Positions 1-10,900 are shown, numbered from the stretch's first letter. The stretch: DNA of 64,000 bases from Zea mays (GCF_902167145.1 NC_050099.1:64622942-64686941); one strand, 5' to 3'. Notes: generated from the letters alone by a model not told the origin. Translations and numbers: made by a program.

Positions 1-1715
1 CTTCAGCGCTTCGAAAAATGGTAAATTTCTCTCTGCTGATCTAGATATGAATCTGTTGAGAGATGTCAATCTTCCTGTTAATCTTTGAGCCCCCTTCTTT
101 GTACTTGGTGGTTCCATTCGAAGGATAGCTTCGATTTTATTTGGATTAGCCTCAATCCCTTTTGTTGAAACTAGACAGCCAAGAAATTTCCCTTTCTTCA
201 CTCCGAAGACACATTTTTCTGGATTCAACTTTAAACCGGCCTGTCTAAAATTAGCGAAGGTCTCTTGCAGATCAGTAATGTGATTCTCTTGCTTCGTGCT
301 TTTTACAATGATATCATCAACATAAGTTAGCACATTTCTGCCTATCTGAGATTGAAGAACCTTCGCTGTCATTCTGCTGAAGCTTCCTCCAGCATTCTTG
401 AGTCCCTCATGCATCCGAAGGTAACAATATGTTCCACTAGGGTTTATGAAGCTGGTCTTCGGCTCATCCTCCTTCTTCATCCAAATTTGATGATAGCCTG
501 AATAACAATCCAGCAGACTCATAAGCTCTGATGAAGCTGCTGCATCAACTAGGGAATCTATCCTTGGCATGGAAACTCGTCCTTCGGACAGGCCTTGTTG
601 AGATCAGTAAAATCGATACACATCCTCCATTTACCATTGGCCTTCTTTACCATAACAGTGTTAGCCAGCCATTCTGGGTATTTTACCTCTTTGATAACTC
701 CAGCACTGAGGAGTCTTTTCACTTCATTCCGAGCACCTTCGGCCTTGTCATCAGACATCTTCCGAAGCCTCTGCTTTCTGGGTCTGAAGGATGGATCAAC
801 ATTGAGCGAGTGTTCAATAACATCCCTGTTAACTCCGCAAAGATCATTAGCTGACCATGCAAAAACATATTTGTTGTTGAACAGAAACCTTATCAAGGTT
901 TTCTCCTGTTCCTCGGACAGTTGAGATCCCAACAGCACCTTCTGCTCTGCTATGTCCTCGCATAAGAGCATGGGCTTCGGCTGATCGGCCGAAGCAGCTT
1001 TCTCCCTTCTGAACTTGTATTGCTCACAAGCGTCAGCTCCATCTATGTTATGGATTGCTTTTGAGTCTGTCCAGTTTCCTTCGGCCCTTCTGGCAGCTTC
1101 CTGACTTCCATGAATAGCAATGGGTCCTTGGTCTGAAGGTATCTTCATGCAAAGATATGCTGGATGAAGAATTGCTTCGAAGGCATTGAGAGTACCACGA
1201 CCAATGATTGCATTGTAAGGGTATTCCATGTCAACAATATCGAATACAACTTGTTCAGTCCTTGTGTTGTTGATATATTCGAAGGTTACTGGCATTGTGA
1301 TTTTTCCGAGTGCTACAATCTGTCTTCCTCCGAAGCCACAAAGGGGATGTGTGGCATCATGGATCTTGTCTTCGGGCTCTTGCATCTGTCTGAAGGCCTT
1401 AGCAAATATGATATCAGCTACACTGCCTGTATCAACCAAAACATTATGGACCAGAAATCCTTTGATCACACAAGAGATAACCATAGCATAATTGTGTGGG
1501 TAATCCTTGAGCTGAAGATCCTCTTGAGAAAAAGTAATTGGAATGTGAGACCATCTTGATTTGATGAAGGGTCCTTGTACCCCTACATGTTGTACTCTTC
1601 TCTGTGCCTCCTTCTTCTGTTTCTTGTTGGCCGGCTCTAAGCATGAACCGACTGTTATCGGGAGAACCAGCTTCGGAGCCGAAGCAGTTCCAGCTTGATT
1701 CTTGATCGAAACCAT
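1..1715 (-). pseudogene. pol: Ty3-gypsy protease-reverse transcriptase, frameshifted, partial
   Basis: A 385-codon frame (1715 to 558) carries an aspartic protease with VDTGS as active site, a second conserved segment (AIIGRG), and the start of reverse transcriptase (GKWRMCIDFTDLN, NKACPKDEFP). At about base 569 one base is missing after EFP. RT then continues in the next frame down to base 1, including the catalytic YVDDIIVK near 305-327 and the LNPEKC/FLG segment near 185-225. The role was to process the polyprotein and copy genomic RNA into DNA in virus-like particles. No gag frame lies upstream. The first ATG (1715) is probably an artefact of the gag deletion rather than a natural start. 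It is non-functional as read. Confidence 0.9.
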
Positions 1716-1747
1716 CAGCTCAAAAAAGTGGAAGTGAGTTCACTGGA

Positions 1748-1759
1748 GGTGGGCGCCAA
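1748..1759 (-). promoter_or_regulatory. Primer-binding site (TTGGCGCCCACC)
   Basis: This lies immediately inside the LTR on the minus strand. The same TGGCGCCCACC word follows the LTR end at 5370 on the plus strand. It is the typical position for annealing of a host tRNA 3' end to start minus-strand DNA synthesis. I did not assign the tRNA. Confidence 0.8.
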
Positions 1760-2372
1760 TGTTGGGGACTTGTTCTCAAATGCTATGAATCAAGAACAAG
1801 GCAACATAGAAATTGTTAAATGTTATAGTCCTTCGTCCTTCGAAGCATTATTTCCCTCAGGATATAATGGATTCCGGACGAAGGTTATGAAGGTTATACC
1901 ATCATAAACACGACAAATAATGAGGAAGGGTAAAAAATATGTAAAATAATTTAAACACATGATTATCATTATTAACTTATTTCTATTTCATTATTGTAAA
2001 AATGATAACAAATTACAAATGTACCTTCGGCTTGAAGGAAAGCAAAAATACCAGCGTGAAGCAAAAACAAATGCCCAATGCGTGATTATAGGAAAGCACG
2101 TGAACAGTACAGGGGTACTGTTCACCTATTTATAGGCACAGTTGACAGCCTGTATATAATTACATTTATACCCTTTACAATGAACTACAATAATGACACA
2201 GAATATTATGGGTCTTTAAGTCATTTCATCTTTAAGTCGGTTCACCCCTTCGTCTTGAGACATATCACTGTGCCGAAGCTTTATAGTCGCTAACTTCGGC
2301 GCTACTTTGGAGAGGATCTGCCGAAGGTGTTCATTTCTTTAGGATCTTCGGCTACGAAGCGTACCCCCAACA
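1760..2372 (-). repeat. 5' LTR (613 bp) of minus-strand cinful-like element
   Basis: It begins TG and ends CA on both strands. On the minus strand it opens TGTTGGGGGTACG and ends AAGTCCCCAACA. The terminal segment matches the LTR remnant ending at 5370 and, less exactly, the LTR ending at 12183. A TATA box (TATAAATAG, minus, 2135-2127) lies in the middle, followed at once by an 11-bp perfect inverted repeat. The primer-binding site abuts the inner end. Confidence 0.88.
2100..2135 (-). promoter_or_regulatory. LTR TATA box plus perfect hairpin
   Basis: On the minus strand TATAAATAG (2135-2127) is followed after one base by GTGAACAGTAC (2125-2115), a 4-base spacer and its exact complement GTACTGTTCAC (2110-2100). 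The arms are 11 bp without mismatch. The hairpin would sit about where transcription starts, or in the first tens of bases of the RNA. Confidence 0.65.
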
Positions 2373-2396
2373 ATCACTGTTCAGAAATTTTTCTAG

Positions 2397-3016
2397 CAAA
2401 ATATTGTTTGTTGCTTCGGAGTGCCGAAGGCTATTACTGTGGACAACGGAACACAGTTCGATGCTGAAGCTTCAAAGAGTTCTGTGGACAAATTGGCACG
2501 AAGATTCATTTTGCATCGGTCAGACATCCAGAGTCAAATGGACTTGTTGAAAGAGCTAATGGCATTATAATGATGGGAATAATGAAGTTAACAGGCTTTA
2601 TACCAGATGAATTGATCAAAGTGGTGTGGAGCCACAACACAACAATATCAAGGTCAACAGGCTTTATACCATTCAAATTATTGTTTGGTGACAAAGCAAT
2701 AACCCCAGAAGAAGCTAAAGCATGATCAATAAGAATAGTGGCTTTGGCAGAAGACGAAGCTGATTATTCTGTGGCAAAAGATGCTATAGAAGGGATCAGG
2801 CTTCAGGCTGTGGAAAACATCAATAAATATCAAGCCGAGACAATAAAATGGTGTGACAGAAAAGTTCGGTTAAAAAACATCAAGCCAGGGCACTTGGTAC
2901 TTCGGAGAGTTGCCAACCCAGCTACAGTTGAAGTGGGAAGGACCTTTTCTGGTAGTATCTTTGTCAAGACCCGGTTCTTACAGATTGAAGGATATGGACG
3001 GCAACGACAATCCTAG
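2397..3016 (+). pseudogene. Ty3-gypsy integrase, C-terminal half, broken
   Basis: Translation from 2397 reads through the integrase core, with the second catalytic Asp in TVDNGTQFD, then HPESNGLVERAN with the catalytic Glu, and the C-terminal part GHLVLRRV. This is the enzyme that joins the cDNA to host DNA. One base is missing near 2470, so the frame changes from the 2397 phase to the 2738 phase. An in-frame TGA follows at about 2723, before a last open stretch of 92 codons. The N-terminal zinc-binding domain is absent because the minus-strand LTR at 1760-2372 lies just upstream. It is clearly dead. Confidence 0.85.
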
Positions 3017-4037
3017 ATCTTGGAATGCAGATGAGCTTCGGCGATATTATGTATAGTTTGATGTAGTCTTTTTATTTTTTCCTATGGCACCCTTTTCCTT
3101 TCTAAAGGGGGAGAAAGGTTTTTAATGGGGCCATAGTATGTAATTTCTCTTTTTTATTTCAGCTCTACAAGAGCAATATCCCCCAAAAATGTAAATGTAA
3201 AAGCTGAGCATGCACCATCGAGTGCAAAAAGAAAAAAAACAGGGAGAAGCTCGAAAGACGTCCCTAAGGGGATGCAGAGCACGACGAAGCTACAAAAAGT
3301 CGTTCCTAAGGGAGCGCAATGCAAGTTTTCTGCTCAAAAGTCATTCCTAAGGGAATGCAGAGCTTACAGCGAAAAGTCAACGCTGATTTCGCCAAAATAT
3401 AAGGCGAAGCACGAAAAGTCAACGCGATACCGCCGAAATAGAAGGCGAAGAAGTTCAAAAGACGTTACTAAGGGAATGCAGAACTTACAGTGAAAAGTCA
3501 GCGCTGATACACCAAAAAATAAGCGGTGAAGCCGAAAAATAAACGGCAAAGAAACTTTGATTATTCCTAAGGGAATGAAGGCTATGGTTGTGGCTTCGTA
3601 TGCGTGTGTTTGGACATTCATTTGCACGGTACATTACTTCATACATTTGCATTCATAAACATTCATTTAGACATACATAGGATCATCATCATCATAACAC
3701 AACCAGTTGCTTCGGCTCTAAAGTTAAGGCTTCAGCAAAAAGAAAAAGAAGCAGTTTTATGCTTCACTGTGTACGAAAAGAAGGGAAGGTGTTTTTCGCT
3801 TTCGGCTCAAAAATGCTAAGTTCGTTCACATCGAAGCACTTTATACATTGACGGAAAGGTAAGAATATATTACAAGGTATGGACAAAGTTTAGAGTACAA
3901 TTTAATTACATTATTCTTTACAAAGATTATTACAAGAGTTCTTAGAGTTTTTTCTACAGTTATCTATTCAAGCTTCATTAGTATCCATTGAGCTTCGGCT
4001 TCGGCTTCGTCATCTGTTGAGCTTCGGCTTCGTCTTC
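3017..4037. other. Non-coding spacer between pol and antisense gene
   Basis: No supported gene. The spacer holds a CT-rich stretch (3060-3170), the CCTAAGGGA repeat array (3240-3600) and CTTCGG words. It corresponds to 6956-7959 in the next unit, so it is a family feature rather than random filler. Confidence 0.6.
3240..3600 (+). repeat. Degenerate repeat array, core TTCCTAAGGGA(A/G)YGCAGA
   Basis: Five copies of CCTAAGGG or a near match (near 3264, 3304, 3346, 3466, 3563) are separated by 40-120 bases. Most are followed by GCAGARC or GCAATGC and preceded by AAAAGTCGTT-like sequence. Interspersed are related words such as GAAAAGTCAACGC and AATAAGGCGAAGC. The core is close to an inverted repeat (TTCCTAAGGGAA). 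A matching array is at 7130-7490 in the second unit. Confidence 0.75.
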
Positions 4038-5106
4038 TTACTCTTCAGCTTCGTCGGCTTCGTCATCCTGTATATATTAAAGTATTGTAAGGAAGATTCA
4101 AGTTTGAAGGAAGAGGTAAGCACAAGGTATGATTTTGTTACCGGTTTAAGATGACTCCGAGCTTCATCACCAGCTATGCTTCGTCCACCCTTTGTCCATA
4201 CCAGTTTTATAAATCTATTTGCTATGCTTCGGGCAAGGTTGGGAATATTCTCCAGATCTGCTGGTGATAAACTGAAATTGGGTCTATTGGCAACCTTTCC
4301 ATGTTCGCAGCCAGATTTCAGAAAGGTGACAGTTGTGCCCCGAGAAGCTACCAGGGCACAAAAGTCACCATGTCCAGCTATAACTTCATCAAGGTCATCA
4401 ATTTCACCTTCGATATGTTCGAAGGCCCCTGGCAGGTCTTCAGTCGAAGGATTAAATTTCTCGCTGCTGGCTCCAACCGAATAGAAGACTTGTTTCAGTC
4501 GTTGTATACATCGATTACTGAACTCCAGATATTTGTTTTGAAGCCCTGTCAATGATTTTTGCAAATCTGAACTTTTTTGGACCTCGGCCTCAAATTTTGC
4601 ATTAAGCTTCTGCTTTTCTTGTTCGAAGCTTTCTGACTGGGAGAGAAGATTTGTATTTAGTTCTGCTATTTTAGCTTCAGCTTCTGCCAATAAGCCTTCG
4701 GTTGTCTGAAGCTCGAAGTCCTTCTTTTCAAGAGCAGTTGTTTGGTCTTTTATTTTGCTTTCTAAACTCTCAATTATAACTTCGTGTTTTTTATCGTCTA
4801 AATCTTGCTGCATTTTCAAAGCTTTACTCAAAAGCATACTCTGCGCACAAACATCCTTTGTTAGAAAACATCTTTGTTATTGAAATAATAAAAGTTAAAG
4901 AAAAGTTGTTTACCTTGAAATTGGAATAGAATAAACTACCGACGATGTGCTGTCGTCGGTAGCGGCTAATGTCCGTCTCGAGCTTCGGGAAACCAATACT
5001 CTTTGATAGAGTACCAATAACCTTTGCTCCGGTATGATCCCGGACACAGCCGAACTTTTCGTCATCGACGCCACCGAAGAGAAGTGCCCCCGACCGATAT
5101 TTGCCG
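4038..5106 (-). pseudogene. Antisense spliced gene of the retroelement (aORF), 5'-truncated copy
   Basis: I read three exons on the minus strand: 5106-4914, 4840-4142 and 4067-4038 (stop TAA). The introns are 4913-4841 (AAG|GTAAAC...GCGCAG|AGT) and 4141-4068 (CCG|GTAACA...TATACAG|GAT). Both are GT-AG, 73-74 bp and between codons. Exon 1 encodes a piece like GALLFGGVDDEKFG...GFPKLE, homologous to the 7960-11121 gene. Exon 2 is a Lys/Glu-rich coiled coil (about 110 residues), then a conserved SRGTTVTFLKSGCEHG segment. Exon 3 encodes an acidic tail (DDEADEAEE). Exons 2 and 3 have no stop. The N-terminal domain is lost at the junction with the LTR remnant. Function unknown. The homologous longer copy resembles the plant 'putative gypsy type transposon' family. 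Confidence 0.75.
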
Positions 5107-5370
5107 AATATTGTTCCTGTTTTTTATGGTTATACAATAAGAATGAATCAATAATGCCATATGATCATTTATGTTGTTTCTTATATGCCATATGTTTCTT
5201 CTTCTATTTTAACATATACTACAATGATGAAGGTATGTCCTTCATGACCTTCATCTAAAGATCATTATATCCTAAGGGAATTAATGCTTCGATGGATGAA
5301 GGGCATTAACATTTAACATTTTGTGTTGCCTTGTTCTTAACCCATAGCACTTGAGAACAAGTCCCCAACA
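5107..5370 (+). repeat. LTR remnant, last 264 bp, serving as 5' LTR of the gag-only unit
   Basis: From AATATTGTTCCTG (5107) to CCCCAACA (5370) the sequence aligns with 11919-12183, the end of the downstream LTR, with few differences. The first roughly 408 bp, including the TATA box and hairpin, are missing. Upstream sequence is antisense-gene coding DNA, so the break at 5106/5107 is a deletion junction. Confidence 0.85.
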
Positions 5371-5371
5371 C

Positions 5372-5383
5372 TGGCGCCCACCT
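5372..5383 (+). promoter_or_regulatory. Primer-binding site (TGGCGCCCACCT)
   Basis: It lies one base after the LTR end CCCCAACA and is identical in its first 11 bases to the site at 1748-1759 on the other strand. Confidence 0.8.
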
Positions 5384-5430
5384 CCGGTGAACCCTTTTTC
5401 GACCACCTTCGGCAAGCACTGACCTTCGTC

Positions 5431-6955
5431 ATGCCACCGAAGAAAGCTTCAGCGCCAGGGGCTGCCGCACTATAGCCCCTGGACCCAAATCAGGAGATCC
5501 TTTCTCTCCGAGAAGCCCGAAGCCAGAAGAGGAAGGCCACTAGTCCAACACTCCAGGAGGAGTTGGACCAAGAAATCTGAAACATGGAGATAATTCATCA
5601 ACAAGTACAAAGGAAGAAGGAGAAGATGGCCTGACTTGCTAATCTTCAAAAGCAGATCGACGAAGCCACTGAAGAAGTGCGCCATCTTGCTCAAGACGAA
5701 CTAGATCAAAGGCCCCAACATAGGGAGTTTCATCAAGAAGGCTTGTTCAACGAGGATGGATGGTATGATGACTTTAATCATGATACCATTACCTTTGATG
5801 ATGCTTCTCCCTTGGCAGCAGAACTGCAGGCTACCCCATGGCCCCCATCATACAAGCCACCTCAGCTCCCATGTATGATGGGCATTCAGATCAGAAGCAG
5901 TTTTTTATGAGTTATGAAGCAACTATATCTTCGTATGGAGGCAATGCAGCCGTTATGGCCAAGTCCTTCGTCATGGCAGTCCGGAATGTGGCTCAAACAT
6001 GGTATTCTTCTCTTCGGCCAGATACTATTACTTCATGGCAGAAACTCAAAGATATGCTAGTGACAAGTTTCCAAGGCTTTAAGACGAAGCCAGTCACAGC
6101 TCAGACCCTGTTTCAGTGCACGTAAGATCATGAGGAGTATCTCTAGGCATATGTCCAAAGGTTCTTGCGTCTGAGAGCACAAGCGCCTACAGTGCCCAAT
6201 GAAATTTTCATTGAGGCCATGATTAAGGGGCTTCATCCAGACCTACTGCCCAGTACTTCGCTAGAAAGCCTCCACAGACTCTAGAGAAGCTGCTTCAAAA
6301 GATGGATGAGTACATTAGGACTGACAATGACTTCCGCCAAAGAAGGGAGGAAGCTTACAGGTTCTCTGAGATGACCAGGGGCTTCAGAGGAAGAATCCAC
6401 CCGAGGCATGTCAGGTCAATTGACAACTCCACTCAGAGTGATGATAGAGGAAGTCAGTTGCAGAGGCCGCAGTACACTTCACAATCTTTGGGGCAGCAAC
6501 AAAGCTCTTTTCGGCCGCCAGCTCCAAGAGGCAGAGGCGCCAGGGGCTTTGGAGGAAGATATGGGGACCAGCCCAGGAAGATCTACTGCCTATTTTGTGG
6601 TGAAGACAAGGGCCATACTATAAGAATGTGCCAAATCACCATCCAAAAGCAGAAGGAGATCGCAGAAGCCGAAGCCCGGCAAAGTCAACCGAAGCAGGTC
6701 CTGCACACTGCTTCGTGTCACTCACCCTACATACCAGAATATGTGGGTAACCATCCTGCAGCTTCTGTTGCTTCGGCAAGTCAGCCACAGGCTTCTTGGC
6801 CACAGCTTCCACCTCCGCCGCCACTACAACCTGCCTATTCACGAGGTCAGCAGCCTAAAGGGAGCCATCAGACTCATCAGCAGCGAGATCTTAGGGAGGA
6901 ATCCGATGCTCGCATAGTCAACAGTACTGTGCCAGAATCAAAACACATCTATTGA
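5431..6955 (+). pseudogene. gag: Ty3-gypsy gag (zeon-like), with frameshifts and stops
   Basis: The start is taken at ATG 5431 (MPPKKASAPG), the first start after the primer-binding site. In-frame stops occur near 5473, 5578 and 5629. The frame changes at about 5868, where one base is missing before MYDGHSD, and changes again between about 6125 and 6302 after a stop. The core Retrotrans_gag part (MSYEATISSYGG...AQTWYSSL...SWQKLKDMLVTSFQGF) is at 5900-6090. Near the C-terminus is a zinc knuckle of form C-x2-C-x5-H-x4-C (YCLFCGEDKGHTIRMC, about 6586-6633), followed by a Pro/Gln-rich tail. Gag forms the particle shell and packages RNA. It ends in TGA at 6953. No pol follows. Confidence 0.85.
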
Positions 6956-7129
6956 GAGATATCCTACCTCTGAAGCATCTTTGCATTCATTGTCATTTTC
7001 TTTTTAATAAGGAACAATCAATGTAAATCTAGTCTTCTTGTCATTTTTAATTTATTGTAATAACTTCGTTCTTGTCATAGTGAAATATATCTCTCCCACA
7101 GGCTCACGAAGCTCAAAAACTATTGAAGC

Positions 7130-7490
7130 TTAAAAGTCGTTCCTAAGGGAATGCAGAGCTAAAAGTCGAATTACAAGTTTTACCGAAGCTACAAAAAGTT
7201 GTTCCTAAGGAGCGCAGCGTAAGTTTGTCGAAGCTACAAAAAGTAGTTCCCAAGGGAGCGCAGTGTAAGTTTTCTGCTCAAAAGTCGTTCCAAAGGGAAT
7301 GCAGAACCAAATACCGCTGAAATATAAGGCGAAGCGCGAAAAGTCAACGCGAATACCGCCGAAATAGAAGGTAAAGAAGTTCAAAAGGCGTTCCTAAGGG
7401 GATGCAGAACTTACACCAAAAAATAAGCGGCGAAGCCGAAAAATAAACGACAAAGAGATTTTGATGGTTCCTAAGGGGACATAGAGATTG
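7130..7490 (+). repeat. Second copy of the degenerate CCTAAGGGA repeat array
   Basis: Six copies of the core or a close match (near 7143, 7202, 7249, 7289, 7391, 7470) have the same neighbours as in 3240-3600: AAAAGTCGTT before and GCAGARC or GCGCAGYG after. Position relative to the coding regions is also the same. Confidence 0.75.
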
Positions 7491-7520
7491 TGTTTCAGCA
7501 TGAGTATGTGTCTTCAGCAT

Positions 7521-7598
7521 TAGCATCATTCTTTGCATCATATCATCGCATCACATCGCATAGCATCACATCATACATCATATCACATCAATAACATC
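7521..7598 (+). repeat. Simple repeat (CATCATATCACATCGCATC type)
   Basis: An imperfect run of CATCA, CATCG and CATAT words covers about 78 bases. A weaker version (ACATTCATTTAGACATACATAGGATCATC) is at the corresponding place near 3650-3695. Confidence 0.6.
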
Positions 7599-7959
7599 AA
7601 TTGGAAATGAAGCCAATCTTCGAAGAATGCTTTACAAAAAATGAAAAGATGCCAAGGCACAAAATAAGCTGAGAATTACAGCTACATCAGTTCTGATGTG
7701 GAAGAAGGGATCTATTGTTCACGAAGCATTGATGTTTTAACAAAGTGTGGATGATTCTTACGAGGCATAAAAACTCTTCTTTACGAAGCATGAAAAGAAG
7801 GGAAGGTGTTTTTTCGTCGAAGGCTCAAAAACGGTATGTATATAAAGTTTCATGCATCGCAAAGAACTGAATTACAAACAATCCACATATTACATGCAAA
7901 TATTACAAACATAGTTCAGCAAATGTTACATTAATATCCTAGAAATGTTTTTACAATAG

Positions 7960-10900
7960 CTACTCTTCTTCCTTCAGAACTTTTTCTGCAGCTTCGTTAA
8001 GCAGTTTGGTAACAACTTCATCGACAATAGCTTCGGCCATATTAATGATTTCTATCGCTTTCTTTGTCTCCGAGTCAGCTAGGGGGTCGAACGGCTCCGG
8101 TGGAGCAGGTAGCTCAGCTGCGATAGAAAAAATCAATCAGTTTGAAGCCTTGAAAACAAACACCAAAGCTACAAGCCATTAAACAATACCTATCCGTCTC
8201 TCAAGTTCTGCAGCTTTCTCAGCTTTCTCAGCTTTCTTCGCTGCTTCTCGAGAGTTGTGGATATCTTTTTTGCTCTTCTTCATTATTTCATGAGCCATTT
8301 CTCGCCCGCCATTGTCCCAAATATCAGTGAAAAATTTGCTGCCCAATAAACTTGCTTTGGCCGAGGGGTCCTTCGTGTCGTCAACAGAGAAGGCAGCTTC
8401 GGCCTGGGCCAAGGTTTTAACATGTTCGCAACCCGCCTTCTCCAGGATGGCTGCAACTCCTCTCGTGCCAGAGAAGGCGCAGACGTCCCCACGATCACTT
8501 AAGATCTCCTCAAATGTTTCGGTTTCTCCACTGATCCACTCGATAACGCCCTCAGGGTCGCCTAGTATAAAAGTTGTCTTCGTTTGAGTAGGCGCCCAGG
8601 TTTGCGAAGCTAGTCTTCATCTTTTTCACGCATCCCACAGATTTTTCAAAACACCTTTCCTTCGATGCCCGAAGCTCTGCAACTGTCTTTTCAAAATAAT
8701 TTTTCCAGTATTCGCTGGCATCTCGATCAGCTTCAGCAACAGCGCATTTTACTTTGGCCTCAGCTATATGTCTCCGAAGATCTTCAATTTCACTCTTCAG
8801 GGCCTCATCTTGAGCTTTGGAACTGGCTTCGTCTTCTTTTATTTTGTTTACCAATGAAATTAATATTTTATCCTTTTCAAGGCCTTCGTTCCTTAGTTCA
8901 ATTACCTCTGAGCGAAGGTTGTTCAGAGCTATTGTACACCCTTCATCTTTGATATTTTTCTGTGCCCTGAGGGCATTACTAAGGATCAAGCCCTTCAAGA
9001 GGAGTATAATATTAAGCATAAACAAATAATTCATTTTCAAATACAAAAATTGATTTTAATACCTTTATGCTATTATATGCTAAACTGTCAGCTAATTCAT
9101 CCTTTGACAATACTGAGAGGCCATCTTCTAACTTTGGGAATCCGAAGCTTCTTCCTATCTCCCCGGCTGACGGATATCTCTTTGTTATCCGGGAGACAGT
9201 ATAAAAAATCTTCTTCTCCGCTGCCATTAAACACCAGTGCCCCCTTCGGGTACTTTAGTTTTTGGGCATAATGGTGAGCTTCTCGTTTTTCTTCCGAAGA
9301 AAGCATCATTCCCGAAGCATGGCGGATGATATAATCAATGCTCTCTTCGAAAGCTTCGGGAGCAGGAATAGCAACCTTTTCAGGCGAAGTTTGCTCTGAG
9401 GCTTTTTCTTCTGTTACTTTCTCTTCAATTTCTGAAGGTTTTTTCTCGGCAAGCTCTGAAGGCCCAGCTTCGGCACTAGCTTGGCTTACTGCAGCTTCGA
9501 TTTCGGCCGGCTTTGTTTCAGCTTCGGTTCGCATTTTTTAAGCCTCGGCAATTTTCCTGGAAGGAGTATAGCTTAAAGCCTTTACTGTTTCCAGCACGTC
9601 TAGTACATTTGCCATCCTTCTTCTTTTCGGAGTTGCCGCAAGACTTTTTTGTGCCTTCGGCACTGTTACTTCCGCCGAAGGGCTTAAAATTTCTAACATT
9701 TTTGTTCCTTCAGTTTTTGGCTCCTCGGCTTTATCTCTACCAGTCTTTGACTCAGCTTGATCGGCTGAGGGCGCCTTCGGCATGGTAGCCGGTTCTTCAG
9801 CCTTTTGCGTAGGAGGAATGGGCTCCTTTGGTTCAGCAGCTGAAGAAGTCTCCCCACCAAACTCAGGCACCACGGCCGGCTCAATATAACGTGGCCGATG
9901 GGTAAGGACTTTCAACTTTTCGCTCTTCGGCGCGGGCTCATCTGGAGTGGCTGAAGCAGCAATCTTGGCCAAAGTAGCAACTTTCCTCTTCTTTCCCCGT
10001 CCCCGCAGCGGGTAGCTGTAGTCGGGGTAAACAAAACCAATAGCATCAAAAACTCTATTCAATCTCTTTTTTCCTCGGCCCCCGAAGGATGTGGATAATG
10101 CATTATCTTCTGCTTTGGAATATGGCCCAAGCAATTCATCGCTTATAGATTCAATACATTTCGGCCAGTCGTCATTTGGTTCATCAAATTTATCTCCATA
10201 TCTGAAGGTGTATTTTAGTCGAACCAAGTCACCTTCGCTAGATACGGTGACAGTCTCCGTCGGCATCTCCCAATCCTCTACAAGTAGCCATACTCTGAAA
10301 GCTATATGCTCTTGGATTAAATCTCTTGTACCAATGAAAAAACAGACAGTACCAAAGGCCTTTCGGCATGCTTCGACGACTTCATCGATTTCAACCTTCG
10401 GCCTTCGAAGGCCGAAGCGGGACCAAATGTGGCGCATAATAACCTCCTTAACATCCTCCCTCGCCACTAAGTCGTTCTTCACATAAAACCATTCTTCCAT
10501 CCAATTCCCTGGCCACCTCTTCCGAAATGTTGACACTGGGTAACTTGTGTTGGGACAGGCGATAAACCCGTAACAACCGAAGTAGTTGTGATACTGTTCT
10601 TTCCCCGTGGCCTTCGTCTCATACGTGAGTTCGTGCATGCTGCAGAAGCATTTTGCGCTGGGCTCTACCCCTTGGCTTCTTGTTGCCCAGACGAAGACTC
10701 CCATCCTCAATATGGCTTCGGGGGTTAGTTGATGATGGAAAATTTGGAAGGTTTTCAGCACCTCCACTACAAACCTGCTCAGTGGGAACCGAAGCCCAGC
10801 TTTAAAGAAGCTTCGGAAAATCACAACTTCATTCTCCTCAAGCGCAGAAGTGTTATTGTCTTCACCAGCCCACACAATAGAAATATCTCGAAAGTACCTC

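Larger units (their letters stand above)
1..2372 (-). mobile_element. Ty3-gypsy element, cinful-like, gag deleted, runs off left edge
   Basis: Read on the minus strand, the element starts with its 5' LTR (2372 down to 1760), continues through a primer-binding site and goes almost at once into protease and reverse transcriptase. It leaves the window at base 1, still in RT/RNase H. The usual gag of about 1.5 kb is missing: only some 45 bases separate the LTR from the protease-side reading frame. CTTCGG/CCGAAG words are dense throughout, as in the neighbouring elements of the same family. Its right-hand target duplication would be the bases after 2372, but the left end is outside the window, so this cannot be tested. 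Confidence 0.85.
2373..5370 (+). mobile_element. 3' portion of a plus-strand cinful-like element, joined to a truncated LTR
   Basis: In order it holds an integrase remnant, a spacer with CCTAAGGGA repeats, an antisense three-exon gene that has lost its 5' end, and 264 bp of LTR. The left side is interrupted by the LTR ending at 2372. The right LTR is followed directly by a primer-binding site and a gag gene, so this LTR also serves as the 5' LTR of the next unit. The arrangement looks like a tandem made by recombination and then cut by a deletion at 5106/5107. Confidence 0.7.
6956..7959. other. Spacer between gag and antisense gene
   Basis: No supported gene. It holds an AT-rich segment just after gag (6957-7080), the CCTAAGGGA repeat array (7130-7490), an ATCACATC-type simple repeat (7521-7598) and an AT-rich segment next to the stop of the antisense gene. 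Sense gag and the antisense gene converge across this spacer. Confidence 0.6.
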
